From Metabacillus litoralis (GTDB lineage Bacteria > Bacillota > Bacilli > Bacillales > Bacillaceae): a stretch of DNA of 64,000 bases. The position numbers and the translations under genes were made by a program. The stretch is from the NCBI RefSeq assembly GCF_020524045.1, contig NZ_JAIVKL010000005.1, forward strand, positions 124,001 through 188,000. The letters are read 5' to 3'. Below, piece by piece: positions 10,201 through 17,464 of this stretch. The notes beneath the pieces were generated by a model. That model was not told the origin of the DNA, did not search any database, and saw nothing but the letters and a program-made list of their open reading frames with translations. Position 1 is the first letter of the stretch. Each line of letters opens with the position of its first letter.

Positions 10201-10747
10201 GTTAAAAGACAAAGGCGTTGAACAGGTTCTTTTCTCTCCAAAAGGTGTTGGATCTAGCATCAGCATTCCGCTTAGTATGATTGAGGCAGGAGCAGATGTC
10301 GAAATTAAACGTATAAAGGATACAACAGACTCAAGATTTGTTAGTGGAATCTATGACTTTACGATTAAAGTGGGGGATGCAACGTTACATTCATTCCAAG
10401 TACCACTTGAGTTATCGTTTGAAGTAGATATGAAAAAAGTGAAAAATACTGATAACCTTAGAGTTGTATATTTCAATGAAGACACAAAGAAATGGGAAAT
10501 TGTCGAAGGTGCAGTTTACAAAGATGGTAAAGTGAATGTATCAACAGATCACTTGAGTATCTATTCAGTTGTGGAGATTGAAAATGAAGAAGAAGTATTA
10601 GAACTAGCAAGTGCTTCAACAGAAAGCTATGAGCTACCAAACACTGCTACTTCATCTTTTAACTTCCTAGCAATGGGTATTATGATCTTAGTCATTGGTG
10701 GAGTATTCTTCTTCTTACAAAGAAGAAAGAATGGTATGGCTAATTAA
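7217..10747 (+). CDS. Wall-anchored multidomain GH43 arabinanase with LPNTA sorting signal
   Basis: The protein has 1176 residues. In order: signal peptide (about 1-33, ending VQA-A); a GH43 propeller starting with ASVHDPSVIKV; an AbnB-type GH43 C-terminal barrel (about 390-490, ending IAIWGSK); an Ig-like domain (about 495-575); and a LamG/concanavalin-like domain (about 580-785, starting LVAHYAFEDN). Then come nine 15-residue repeats PGEGDGGETPTTPEQ (798-932), an unassigned domain of about 180 residues, LPNTA at 1140-1144, a membrane segment and the RRKNG tail. LPNTA is the motif recognised by class D sortases such as B. anthracis SrtC. I chose ATG 7217 because AGGTGAAGGAG precedes it. It probably degrades arabinan at the cell surface. 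No sortase gene is in the window. Confidence 0.85.
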   Translation: MKKQLLQKFLILLFVFVIAIPSSAFKHVPKVQAAEVPVFQNASVHDPSVIKVDDMFYVFGSHLAAAKSPDLMKWDKFASEVNADNPLFDDVRENLKETFEWAETDTLWAADVIQLEDGKFYMYYNACKGDSPRSALGIAVADSVEGPYEDLGIILKSGMWDQISEDGTIYDATIHPNAVDPDTFFDSEGKLWMTYGSYSGGIFILEMDPETGKPLPDQGYGKKLLGGNHSRIEASYIQYVPETGYYYMYLSFGGLDAIGGYNMRVVRSENPDGPYLDAEGNDMIDVKANPDLPIFDDASIEPFGVKLMGNFLFDRKVGEPGTGIGTGYVSPGHNSVYYDEETGEQFLIFHTRFPERGEQHEIRVHKMYTNSNGWPVVSPYQYAGESLETVTEADVIGEYKLINHGKDITAEIKKSVLVGLNSDGTITGEVTGTWEFIDDNKVQLQVEGQTYDGVFVRQWDPTTQSYLMTFTTLSSEGIAIWGSKAITQTDEELVEQVKNNLDLGDTSKVISNLTLPTEGYRNTEIKWQSTHPEIVSEDGAVTRPNDADATVTLTATITKGGFTTTKEFSVVVLHQKEGKLVAHYAFEDNIEDSTGNVEEGTVTGATIESTDGTNTYGVGKVGQAAIFDGSSGIRLPNGLISSNEYTVSFWLNPEEKTNFTTAFFGARNQDNWVSFVPQGGDWVQHNTMIWSTSNGNWVDANTNLALSTNEWAHVAFTVNNGTLNIYINGVNTYSGENFGDVFTTTDGVFALGVNFWDTPFKGLMDELLIYDNMSLSEEEILDYYQTGEVPGKVQPTPPGEGDGGETPTTPEQPGEGDGGETPTTPEQPGEGDEGETPTTPEQPGEGDEGETPTTPEQPGEGDGGETPTTPEQPGEGDGGETPTTPEQPGEGDGGETPTTPEQPGEGDGGETPTTPEQPGEGDGGETPTTPSPEKEKPKKDKKPATVSPKVKDGKVIIDNKELEKIKENNGQLIIEFKNEKSPKATLTLTKENISLLKDKGVEQVLFSPKGVGSSISIPLSMIEAGADVEIKRIKDTTDSRFVSGIYDFTIKVGDATLHSFQVPLELSFEVDMKKVKNTDNLRVVYFNEDTKKWEIVEGAVYKDGKVNVSTDHLSIYSVVEIENEEEVLELASASTESYELPNTATSSFNFLAMGIMILVIGGVFFFLQRRKNGMAN
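9608..10012 (+). repeat. Nine in-frame 45-bp tandem repeats in the arabinanase linker
   Basis: Units start at 9608 and every 45 bases after that. Each encodes PGEGDGGETPTTPEQ with G/E variation in units 3 and 4. Units differ at only a few bases, which suggests recent expansion or homogenisation. Because 45 is divisible by three, long spurious ORFs appear in other frames and on the other strand. Confidence 0.95.
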
Positions 10748-10836
10748 GATTTTTTCAGAAATTTTTATATGAGCACTTATTAATACAGTTTTCTTTAAGA
10801 TTGTTTAATATGTACTCACTATAATGGAATGGAGTT

Positions 10837-10874
10837 CCAGACACTGCCTCCTTTAAAGTGAAGCGAGTGTCTGG
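10837..10874. repeat. Imperfect hairpin in the intergenic region (possible dispersed repeat)
   Basis: CCAGACACT and AGTGTCTGG form a 9-bp stem around a 20-base loop, with GGAATGGAGT before and AGCGAAATGAAACGAATG after. The layout recalls intergenic hairpin repeats common in Bacillus genomes. No second copy is seen in this window. Confidence 0.45.
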
Positions 10875-10954
10875 AGCGAAATGAAACGAATGTATGTTTA
10901 TCAAATAATCCATTAAAAACAATAAAATATTCGAATAAACCCTTGTAAAATAGC

Positions 10955-11008
10955 AAAAAAGCTTTCTCGAACATGATTCTTTTGAATCCGTTCAGAAGGC
11001 TTTTTTTG
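10955..11008. terminator. Bidirectional terminator between convergent genes
   Basis: A long stem starts AAAAAAGCTTTCT and ends AGAAGGCTTTTTTT, with an inner GATTC/GAATC stem. A and T runs on both sides fit use by both the arabinanase (+) and the AraC gene (-). Confidence 0.8.
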
Positions 11009-11041
11009 TATATTTATTGTTATTGCTTATAATGGAATTCG

Positions 11042-11932
11042 TTAAGTATGAACACTTTCCTTTGCTTCTCTTACTTCCTTAACAACATCACGTGGTCTGC
11101 AAGTTTTATATTGTTTAAAGACTCTTCCGAAATATGTAAGGTTCGAATAACCAACCTGATAAGCTACTTCACTAATAGAGTTAGAGCCTTCTCTTAATAA
11201 CCGATCTGCTTCATGAACACGTAACATATTTACATATTCTACAAATGTTTTACCAGTGGTTTTCTTAAACACATAACAAAAATAATTAGGGCTTAGGTTA
11301 CAATAAGTTGCTGCTTCTGTAATAGTAATCTGTTTTTGAAAATTTTCACTAAGATATATGAGTATGCTTTGAATTGATGTGTCTTCTCGATTACTTTGAA
11401 TAGAATCAAGTTTTGCCTCTGATAATCGAAAAATTAATGCGATAGAATGAATAAGATTTGCTTTAATGAAGAGTTCGAAACCCTTTTTCTTTTCTATGTA
11501 TTCTAAATACAATTCTTCTAATAAGCTTGTTAGGCTACTAGCTACGGGATTTTTAGCCTTAATAATACTAGGAATCTTTAATTCTTGGTTAATAATAGGA
11601 AGAACATATTTCTTTTCAGTGCTATCAAGTGATAGATTACGGATTAAAGCTTCATTAAAAACAATTGATATCAACTCAGAACCTTCTGTCATGGAATAAG
11701 CACCATGAGTTTCATTTGCATTTACAAATAATACGTCACCTTCATACAATTCTGTGAACTGTTCTTGTATCTGTACATGAAATTTTCCTTTCCTGATCAA
11801 AATGAATTCCATATGATCCTGCCAGTGCAAAGGGATTCCTGTTCCATTAGGTGGAGAGACCTTGAATATATTCAGAGGGAAGGTCTTATCCGGAATGAAA
11901 GTATATTCTTTAAATGCTGGTTGTTCGTACAA
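11042..11932 (-). CDS. AraC-family transcriptional regulator
   Basis: The protein has 296 residues. An N-terminal cupin domain (about residues 30-100, with PLHWQDHMEFILIRKGKF and YEGDVLFVNANETHGAY) is followed by a C-terminal double HTH (about 190-290, ending SEVAYQVGYSNLTYFGRVFKQY). The start is TTG at 11932, with GAGGAGG seven bases upstream and no closer ATG. It is divergent from the GH27 gene at 12220, sharing a 287-bp promoter region, and so is the likely local regulator of that enzyme. The inducer is unknown; a product of beta-L-arabinoside breakdown is a guess from context. Confidence 0.82.
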   Translation of the reverse strand: MYEQPAFKEYTFIPDKTFPLNIFKVSPPNGTGIPLHWQDHMEFILIRKGKFHVQIQEQFTELYEGDVLFVNANETHGAYSMTEGSELISIVFNEALIRNLSLDSTEKKYVLPIINQELKIPSIIKAKNPVASSLTSLLEELYLEYIEKKKGFELFIKANLIHSIALIFRLSEAKLDSIQSNREDTSIQSILIYLSENFQKQITITEAATYCNLSPNYFCYVFKKTTGKTFVEYVNMLRVHEADRLLREGSNSISEVAYQVGYSNLTYFGRVFKQYKTCRPRDVVKEVREAKESVHT

Positions 11933-12067
11933 TTTTGGTCCTCCTCAGTTTTTTTACATAGGGTATCTGGAATAATAGAGTACACATTGTTATGAAGAAA
12001 CAGGAAAACAACAATCTAAGTCATTGATGATAATAGTTTTAATAGGGTGATAGCCCTGTTTTATACC

Positions 12068-12197
12068 TTGACAAATATCTATTCAGTACCTTAATCTTAA
12101 TGTACGTACAAATAATCATATAGCAAAAAATACATTCGTTCAACTTGTAGTTTAGATTTATTTTAATAAATGCAGATATTTTTGTAAACGATTACTT
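12068..12197 (+). promoter_or_regulatory. GH27 promoter region with AraR operator and cre box
   Basis: TTGACA is at 12068-12073 with a weak -10 near 12091. AATGTACGTACAAATA at 12099-12114 contains the perfect palindrome TGTACGTACA and is the best AraR operator match in the window. TTGTAAACGATTACTT at 12182-12197 fits a cre box and lies 22 bases before the start codon. Confidence 0.6.
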
Positions 12198-12219
12198 TTT
12201 TGAAAGGTAGGGGAGAAAT

Positions 12220-13506
12220 ATGAAACATCATCAATATGCACTAACGCCTCCAATGGGGTGGAATAGTTGGGATTGTTATGGTGCTACTGTCAGAGAAGAT
12301 GAAGTAAAAGGAAATGCAGATTATATGGCAGCTCATTTAAAGCAATATGGTTGGGAGTATGTTGTTGTTGATATACAGTGGTCAGAATCTGGGGCTGTTT
12401 CTTCTGCTTATCGTCCATTTGTTCCTTTAGAAATGGATGAATACTCTCGATTAATACCAGCCGAAAATCGATTTCCGTCAGCAAAGGATGGAAAAGGTTT
12501 CAAGCCATTAGCTGATTATATACATAATCTTGGATTGAAATTTGGTATTCATATTATGAGAGGAATTCCGCGTCAGGCTGTTCACCAAAATACACCTATC
12601 CTTGGCACAAATATTACTGCAAGAGACATAGCTAAACCTAATTCAATTTGTCCTTGGAATACAGATATGTATGGTGTTGATCTTGTAAAAGAAGGTGCTC
12701 AAGAATACTATGATTCTCTTTTTAAATTATATGCAGAATGGGAAGTCGATTTTCTTAAGGTCGATGATATTGCAGATTCAAAGCTATATGGTCCACACAT
12801 AGATGAAATCCAAATGATAAGAAAGGCAATAGATAATTGTGGTCGTCAAATGGTTTTAAGTCTTTCACCAGGACCTGCTCCATTAGATCAGGCAAGCTTG
12901 CTTGAAGAAAATGCAAATATGTGGCGCATGACTGATGATTTCTGGGATTTGTGGGAATTGCTTTATAACATGTTTGATCGTTGTTATAAATGGAGTAAAA
13001 ATATAGGACCTGGTTATTGGCCAGATGCTGACATGCTACCTTTAGGACATATTGGAATTCGGTCAGTTGATGGAGGTGCAAGTGATCGGTATACAAGATT
13101 CACAAAAGATGAGCAAATAACTATGATGACGTTGTGGTCAATCTTTCGTTCTCCATTAATGTTTGGTGGGGAATTAAGAGATAATGATGAATGGACATTA
13201 TCTTTGCTTACTAATCAAGAAGTCCTTGATATGCATCGAAATAGTCATAGTGCTCGTCAAGTCTACAGGGAAAAAGATAAAGTGGTTTGGACAGCTAAAG
13301 GTGAAAATGAAATCTATGTGGCGTTATTTAATATATCGAATGATAAGCAGGAAGTATCTGTGAAATTTGAGGCATTAGGGTTGAACAATATAGTAAAAAC
13401 TCAAGTTAGAGATTTATGGAAGCAACAGCAAGTGGATATTATGGATAGTGGTATTAGCTATGAATTATTGCCACATTCTTCAATGCTATTAAAAATAGAT
13501 TTATAG
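12220..13506 (+). CDS. GH27 family glycosidase: probable beta-L-arabinopyranosidase or alpha-galactosidase
   Basis: The 428-residue cytosolic protein lacks a signal peptide. It starts with the GH27 hallmark TPPMGWNSWDCYG. The predicted nucleophile is Asp182 in DFLKVDD and the acid/base is Asp240 in WRMTDD, both at the canonical family positions. GH27 contains alpha-galactosidases and beta-L-arabinopyranosidases; the latter occurs in the arabinan locus of Geobacillus stearothermophilus (Abp). The AraR operator upstream and the GH127 gene nearby favour the arabinopyranosidase reading, but sequence alone does not settle it. GGTAGGGGAG is the ribosome site. A strong terminator follows. Confidence 0.75.
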   Translation: MKHHQYALTPPMGWNSWDCYGATVREDEVKGNADYMAAHLKQYGWEYVVVDIQWSESGAVSSAYRPFVPLEMDEYSRLIPAENRFPSAKDGKGFKPLADYIHNLGLKFGIHIMRGIPRQAVHQNTPILGTNITARDIAKPNSICPWNTDMYGVDLVKEGAQEYYDSLFKLYAEWEVDFLKVDDIADSKLYGPHIDEIQMIRKAIDNCGRQMVLSLSPGPAPLDQASLLEENANMWRMTDDFWDLWELLYNMFDRCYKWSKNIGPGYWPDADMLPLGHIGIRSVDGGASDRYTRFTKDEQITMMTLWSIFRSPLMFGGELRDNDEWTLSLLTNQEVLDMHRNSHSARQVYREKDKVVWTAKGENEIYVALFNISNDKQEVSVKFEALGLNNIVKTQVRDLWKQQQVDIMDSGISYELLPHSSMLLKIDL

Positions 13507-13541
13507 TAATCTATTTAAGTTAATTTTGTAGCTACAGGATC

Positions 13542-13575
13542 AAAAGCAGTGTTACTTATTTGACACTGCTTTTTT
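13542..13575 (+). terminator. Rho-independent terminator after the GH27 gene
   Basis: AAAGCAGTGT and ACACTGCTTT form the stem, followed by a T run. Confidence 0.85.
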
Positions 13576-13683
13576 ATGTAATAAGAAAGCTTCAGACTTT
13601 GTTTTCCACTAGAATCTCGAGGGAAAAATAAACCCTTCGTCTTATGCTACCTAGGGCTGAACAAGACCCTTGAGCATTTCTTA

Positions 13684-14556
13684 TTATTGATATCGATAAT
13701 TCTCATTAATATATGTTGTCGGAGCAACACCAGTAATTCTTTTAAAGACTCGGCTGAAATAAAAAGGGTTAGAAAATCCTAATATATCACTAACTTCAGA
13801 AACATTTCCCTCGTTCTTTTTGAACATTTCAATTGCCTTTTCGATAAGCAATTCATTTTGGTACACGTTTACGCTTCTACCTGTCTGCTTTTTAAAGATA
13901 GTCGATAAATAAGCATAATTCATACCAAGTGTAGTAGCTACTTCTTCTCCTGTTAATTTATGTTCAGAGCTTCTCATTATTTTGATCATTTGATTGACAA
14001 TATAATGATTTTTCGATTCTTGCGGATCTTCTATATGATTTGAATACAATTCAATAAAAAATTGATAAGTTTGTAATGAAAGCTGTAAAGGGCGTAACGG
14101 ATGTGGATTTTCATATAAAGCAACAAGGTTTTTAAGCTTTGATTCCGTATAATTAGCGTTTGTGACTATTCCATGCTTTGGAAGACTTACTGCAGTTGAA
14201 TAGGTATCTTCATTAATTAAAGAGGACTGAGGATAATACTTGTATTCTACTTCTTCTATCAACGATTCACTTGGTGGTGAGTCATAAAAATGAATATAGA
14301 ACCATTTGGTACCAGGCTTATATAAGTCTCCACCCCAATGAGGTGTGTTTTTTCTGAGAAATAGATATGATCCTTTATTAATTCGATAATCTGTTTCATC
14401 TTCAATAACATGTATAGCCCCTTCAACGACAAATATGAATACATGAATTTTTTCCATTTTTCGATCAGGATGACGAAATATACCATTACTATCATGGATA
14501 TAACCTATATCTCTAATTAACGGAAGATTATATGAGTTTATCTTTATACTGTTCAT
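13684..14556 (-). CDS. AraC-family transcriptional regulator
   Basis: This 290-residue regulator has an N-terminal cupin sensor (about 20-110, with HVFIFVVEGAIHVIEDE and LRKNTPHWGGDLYKPG) and a C-terminal AraC double HTH (about 185-285, with EVATTLGMNYAYLSTIFKK and VSDILGFSNPFYFSRVFKR). I place the start at 14556, where AAGGTGAT lies just upstream; six extra codons to 14574 would overlap that site. It is divergent from the GH127 gene at 14707 and shares a 150-bp promoter region with it, so GH127 is the likely target. It is about the same length as the AraC protein at 11042 but differs clearly in sequence. Confidence 0.82.
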   Translation of the reverse strand: MNSIKINSYNLPLIRDIGYIHDSNGIFRHPDRKMEKIHVFIFVVEGAIHVIEDETDYRINKGSYLFLRKNTPHWGGDLYKPGTKWFYIHFYDSPPSESLIEEVEYKYYPQSSLINEDTYSTAVSLPKHGIVTNANYTESKLKNLVALYENPHPLRPLQLSLQTYQFFIELYSNHIEDPQESKNHYIVNQMIKIMRSSEHKLTGEEVATTLGMNYAYLSTIFKKQTGRSVNVYQNELLIEKAIEMFKKNEGNVSEVSDILGFSNPFYFSRVFKRITGVAPTTYINENYRYQ

Positions 14557-14602
14557 AATTATCACCTTTATCATATGTTATCTATTAACTTTAGAATAAC
14601 AC

Positions 14603-14624
14603 AAATATCTAAAAAAAAGATATG
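14603..14624. promoter_or_regulatory. Candidate operator between the divergent AraC and GH127 genes
   Basis: ATATCT and AGATAT form a palindrome around a 7-A spacer in the middle of the 150-bp divergent region. The position suits a shared operator, but the sequence is simple and could be chance. Confidence 0.25.
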
Positions 14625-14706
14625 TAATCTATTGTTTAGTGAATTCCAGTTATTAAATTTTACATTCATAATAATAGTATAAAATATGAAAAGCAGGTGA
14701 CTATTA

Positions 14707-16986
14707 ATGAATAATGTAAAGCTATTAGATGGTATTTTTAAAGATTCAGAGAGAATAGGGAAAGAATATTTACTGTATCTTGATGTAGATCGTCTTGTTG
14801 CTAGTTGTTATGATGCAGCTTCACAAACACCAAAAAAACCACGGTATGGTGGATGGGAAACACGAGGTATTAGTGGACATTCTATAGGACATTGGCTTTC
14901 TGCTGCAGCAACCATGTATTCAGTAACAAAGGATGAGAAATTAAAGGAAAAGCTAAACTATGCGATAGATGAACTAGCGCATGTACAATCATTTGATCAC
15001 TATGGATATGTAAGCGGATTTCCACGAGATTGTTATGATAAAGTGTTTGCAGGTGGAGACTTTGAAGTTTCTCATTTTAGTTTAGGAGACTCATGGGTAC
15101 CTTGGTATAGCATTCATAAAATTTATGCAGGGCTAATTGATGCTTATAAAATTTGTCATAATGAAAAAGCACTTGAAGTTGTAATAAAGCTTGCTGATTG
15201 GGCGAAGGAAGGAACGGACAGACTGACAGATGACGAATTTCAAAGAATGCTGATATGTGAACATGGTGGAATGAATGAAGCAATGGCTGATCTTTACTTA
15301 ATTACAGGTAATAGAGGTTATCTTGATCTCGCAATTAGATTTTGTCATAAAGCTGTGTTAGATCCTTTATCAAAAGGAATTGATGAGCTAGAAGGTAAGC
15401 ATGCGAACACTCAAATTCCTAAATTAGTAGGTGCTGCAAAACTTTACGAAATCACTGGTGAGAAATATTATCGTGATGCAGCGGTATTCTTTTGGGATAT
15501 CGTTACCAAAAACCGTTCATATGTAATAGGTGGAAATTCTAAAAATGAACATTTTGGGATTGAAAAATCAGAGGAGCTTGGAATTACAACAACTGAAACC
15601 TGTAATACCTATAATATGATGAAGTTAACAGAGCATTTGTTTAGATGGACACATAAAGCTGAATACATGGATTATTATGAAAGAGCTTTATATAATCATA
15701 TTCTTGCTTCACAAGATCCAGATACAGGTATGAAAACATATTTTGTTTCAACACAACCAGGTCATTTTAAAGTATATTGCTCTGCAGATGATTCTTTTTG
15801 GTGTTGTACAGGTACAGGTATGGAAAATCCGGCACGTTATACAAGGAGTATTTATCATCAAGAAGAAAATGATTTGTTTGTGAATCTATTTGTTGCATCT
15901 GAAATTAATTTAAATAAAAAGGAAATGAAAATCAAACAAGAAACTTTATTTCCTGAGGTTGGTTCGACTAAATTAACAATTGAAGCTAACAAAGATGAGT
16001 TTTTAACCATTCATATTCGTGTACCATACTGGGTATCAAACGAAGTAGTTGTTGAAGTTAATAATGAACAAGTCGCAGCAACTAGTGAAAAAGGGTATTT
16101 GACGATAAGTAAACAATGGCAAAATGGGGATGTAATTGATATTAAGCTACCAATGGAGCTGCATACTTACAGAGCTAAAGATGAATCTTCACACGTTTCA
16201 TTTATGTACGGACCTATCGTCCTCGCGGGAGCTTTAGGTACAGAAAACTTCCCGGAAAGCGATATATTGGATGATCATCTAAAGTTAAATAACTATCCTT
16301 TAATTAGTGTACCAACACTTGTAACAGGAGAAGTAGATTTAACGAAATGGATTAAACCAGTTGAAGGTAGTGCTCTAACATTTGAGACAGAATCAATAGG
16401 TCAACCAGGAAATGTGAAAGTAACTCTAATTCCTTTTTATGCGCTTCATCACCAACGCTACACACTGTATTGGAATGTGATGGATAAAGAAGAATATGAG
16501 AAATTCTTATCAAAAGAACAAAGTGAATCAGAAAAGTTAGCATCTATCACAGTCGATCATGTTCAACCACATGAGCAACAACCAGAAGTTGAACATAGCT
16601 TAAAAACAGAAAACTCAAATTCTGGATATTTGAATGTTGTTCATGCAGGCTGGCGTGATAGTCGTAATGATGGATTTTTCAGCTATGAAATGAAGGTAGA
16701 TTCTAAAAAAGATATGTATTTACATGTTACCTACTTTAGTGGTGATCAAATTTTACATTTAGACGGAATAGCTTATGAACGAGATTTCCAAATTGCTATT
16801 AACGATACTGTCATTGCAAACCAAACATTAAAGGGAGATATGTCTGACAATCTATTTAGTATTGCTTACTCAATTCCGCGCGATTTAACGGAAAATAGAG
16901 AAAAAATTGAAGTTAAATTTGTATCAACTGAAGGAAAAATAGCTGGTGGTGTTTATGGGGTTAGAACTCTGAATGATAAATTATAA
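14707..16986 (+). CDS. GH127 beta-L-arabinofuranosidase
   Basis: The 759-residue cytosolic enzyme shows the GH127 (formerly DUF1680) catalytic barrel: YGGWETRGISGHSIGHWLSA near residue 50 and a C-terminal beta-rich part. All active-site residues known from Bifidobacterium HypBA1 are recognisable: Glu281 in NEHFG (acid/base), then Glu297 and Cys299 in ETCNTYN and Cys366-Cys367 in WCCTGTGMENPARY. These bind zinc and supply the cysteine nucleophile. The Glu281-Glu297 spacing of 16 equals that in HypBA1. It should remove beta-L-arabinofuranose from plant glycoprotein or arabinan side chains after import. AGGTG precedes the ATG. A terminator follows. Confidence 0.88.
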   Translation: MNNVKLLDGIFKDSERIGKEYLLYLDVDRLVASCYDAASQTPKKPRYGGWETRGISGHSIGHWLSAAATMYSVTKDEKLKEKLNYAIDELAHVQSFDHYGYVSGFPRDCYDKVFAGGDFEVSHFSLGDSWVPWYSIHKIYAGLIDAYKICHNEKALEVVIKLADWAKEGTDRLTDDEFQRMLICEHGGMNEAMADLYLITGNRGYLDLAIRFCHKAVLDPLSKGIDELEGKHANTQIPKLVGAAKLYEITGEKYYRDAAVFFWDIVTKNRSYVIGGNSKNEHFGIEKSEELGITTTETCNTYNMMKLTEHLFRWTHKAEYMDYYERALYNHILASQDPDTGMKTYFVSTQPGHFKVYCSADDSFWCCTGTGMENPARYTRSIYHQEENDLFVNLFVASEINLNKKEMKIKQETLFPEVGSTKLTIEANKDEFLTIHIRVPYWVSNEVVVEVNNEQVAATSEKGYLTISKQWQNGDVIDIKLPMELHTYRAKDESSHVSFMYGPIVLAGALGTENFPESDILDDHLKLNNYPLISVPTLVTGEVDLTKWIKPVEGSALTFETESIGQPGNVKVTLIPFYALHHQRYTLYWNVMDKEEYEKFLSKEQSESEKLASITVDHVQPHEQQPEVEHSLKTENSNSGYLNVVHAGWRDSRNDGFFSYEMKVDSKKDMYLHVTYFSGDQILHLDGIAYERDFQIAINDTVIANQTLKGDMSDNLFSIAYSIPRDLTENREKIEVKFVSTEGKIAGGVYGVRTLNDKL

Positions 16987-17042
16987 CTGATCATAAATGG
17001 TTAAGAAATCGTTTTGGTTAATGATAATAAATAAATGAATCA

Positions 17043-17077
17043 GCAGACCAATCGTATTGTGATTGGTCTGTTTTGTG
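17043..17077 (+). terminator. Rho-independent terminator after GH127
   Basis: CAGACCAATC / GATTGGTCTG is a perfect 10-bp stem with a 7-base loop, followed by TTTTGTGTTTTG. Confidence 0.88.
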
Positions 17078-17162
17078 TTTTGTAGACTTTTTTTACTTTA
17101 AAAGCAGCATGCTAGTGAAGATAGAAGAGACTTACAATAGGGAGTTTTGTCGTAAATTGTCT

Positions 17163-17242
17163 AATCGAAGATAAATTCGGAAAATCGATGATAAATCTGG
17201 ATAATCGAAGATAAATCTCAAGAATCGATGACAAGTCCAATT
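17163..17242. repeat. Four tandem 20-bp repeats
   Basis: Units start at 17163, 17183, 17203 and 17223. Each begins AATCGA(A/T)GATAAAT or a close variant and differs in the last six bases. Alternate units share AATCGAAG and AATCGATG. The array lies between two terminators in a gene-free stretch. Confidence 0.8.
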
Positions 17243-17287
17243 TTCTTGCTGCTTCCGCCTTAACTTATCAAGTTTTTTGCCTTTTTA

Positions 17288-17340
17288 GAGCATTTTCCTG
17301 AAAGATTTGTGTTAAATTATCTTTATTGCCTGTTGAATTA
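17288..17340. repeat. Degraded MITE remnant
   Basis: GAGCATTTTCCTGAAAGATTTGTGTTAAAT resembles the GGCTCTTTTCTGAAAGATTGTTGCTAAAT end of copy D at 36587. Only one end is recognisable. The remainder of 17243-17416 shows nothing else I can name. Confidence 0.4.
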
Positions 17341-17416
17341 GATTTCTTCGTATAAAAGGTACAAAAAAAGCAAAAAAGTTTACAAATACACTCTTAATTA
17401 GAGACCTTAAATAAAT

Positions 17417-17457
17417 GAAAAATAAACGCTTGAATAAGAATCCAAGCGCTATTATTT
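17417..17457 (-). terminator. Terminator of the chemoreceptor gene (minus strand)
   Basis: On the minus strand a GCGCTTG/CAAGCGT stem is followed by TTATTTTTCATTT. Confidence 0.75.
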
Positions 17458-17464
17458 TGAAACA

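Noticed and set aside
17163-17242. CRISPR array
   Set aside because: The 20-bp units abut with no distinct spacers, and no cas genes are present.
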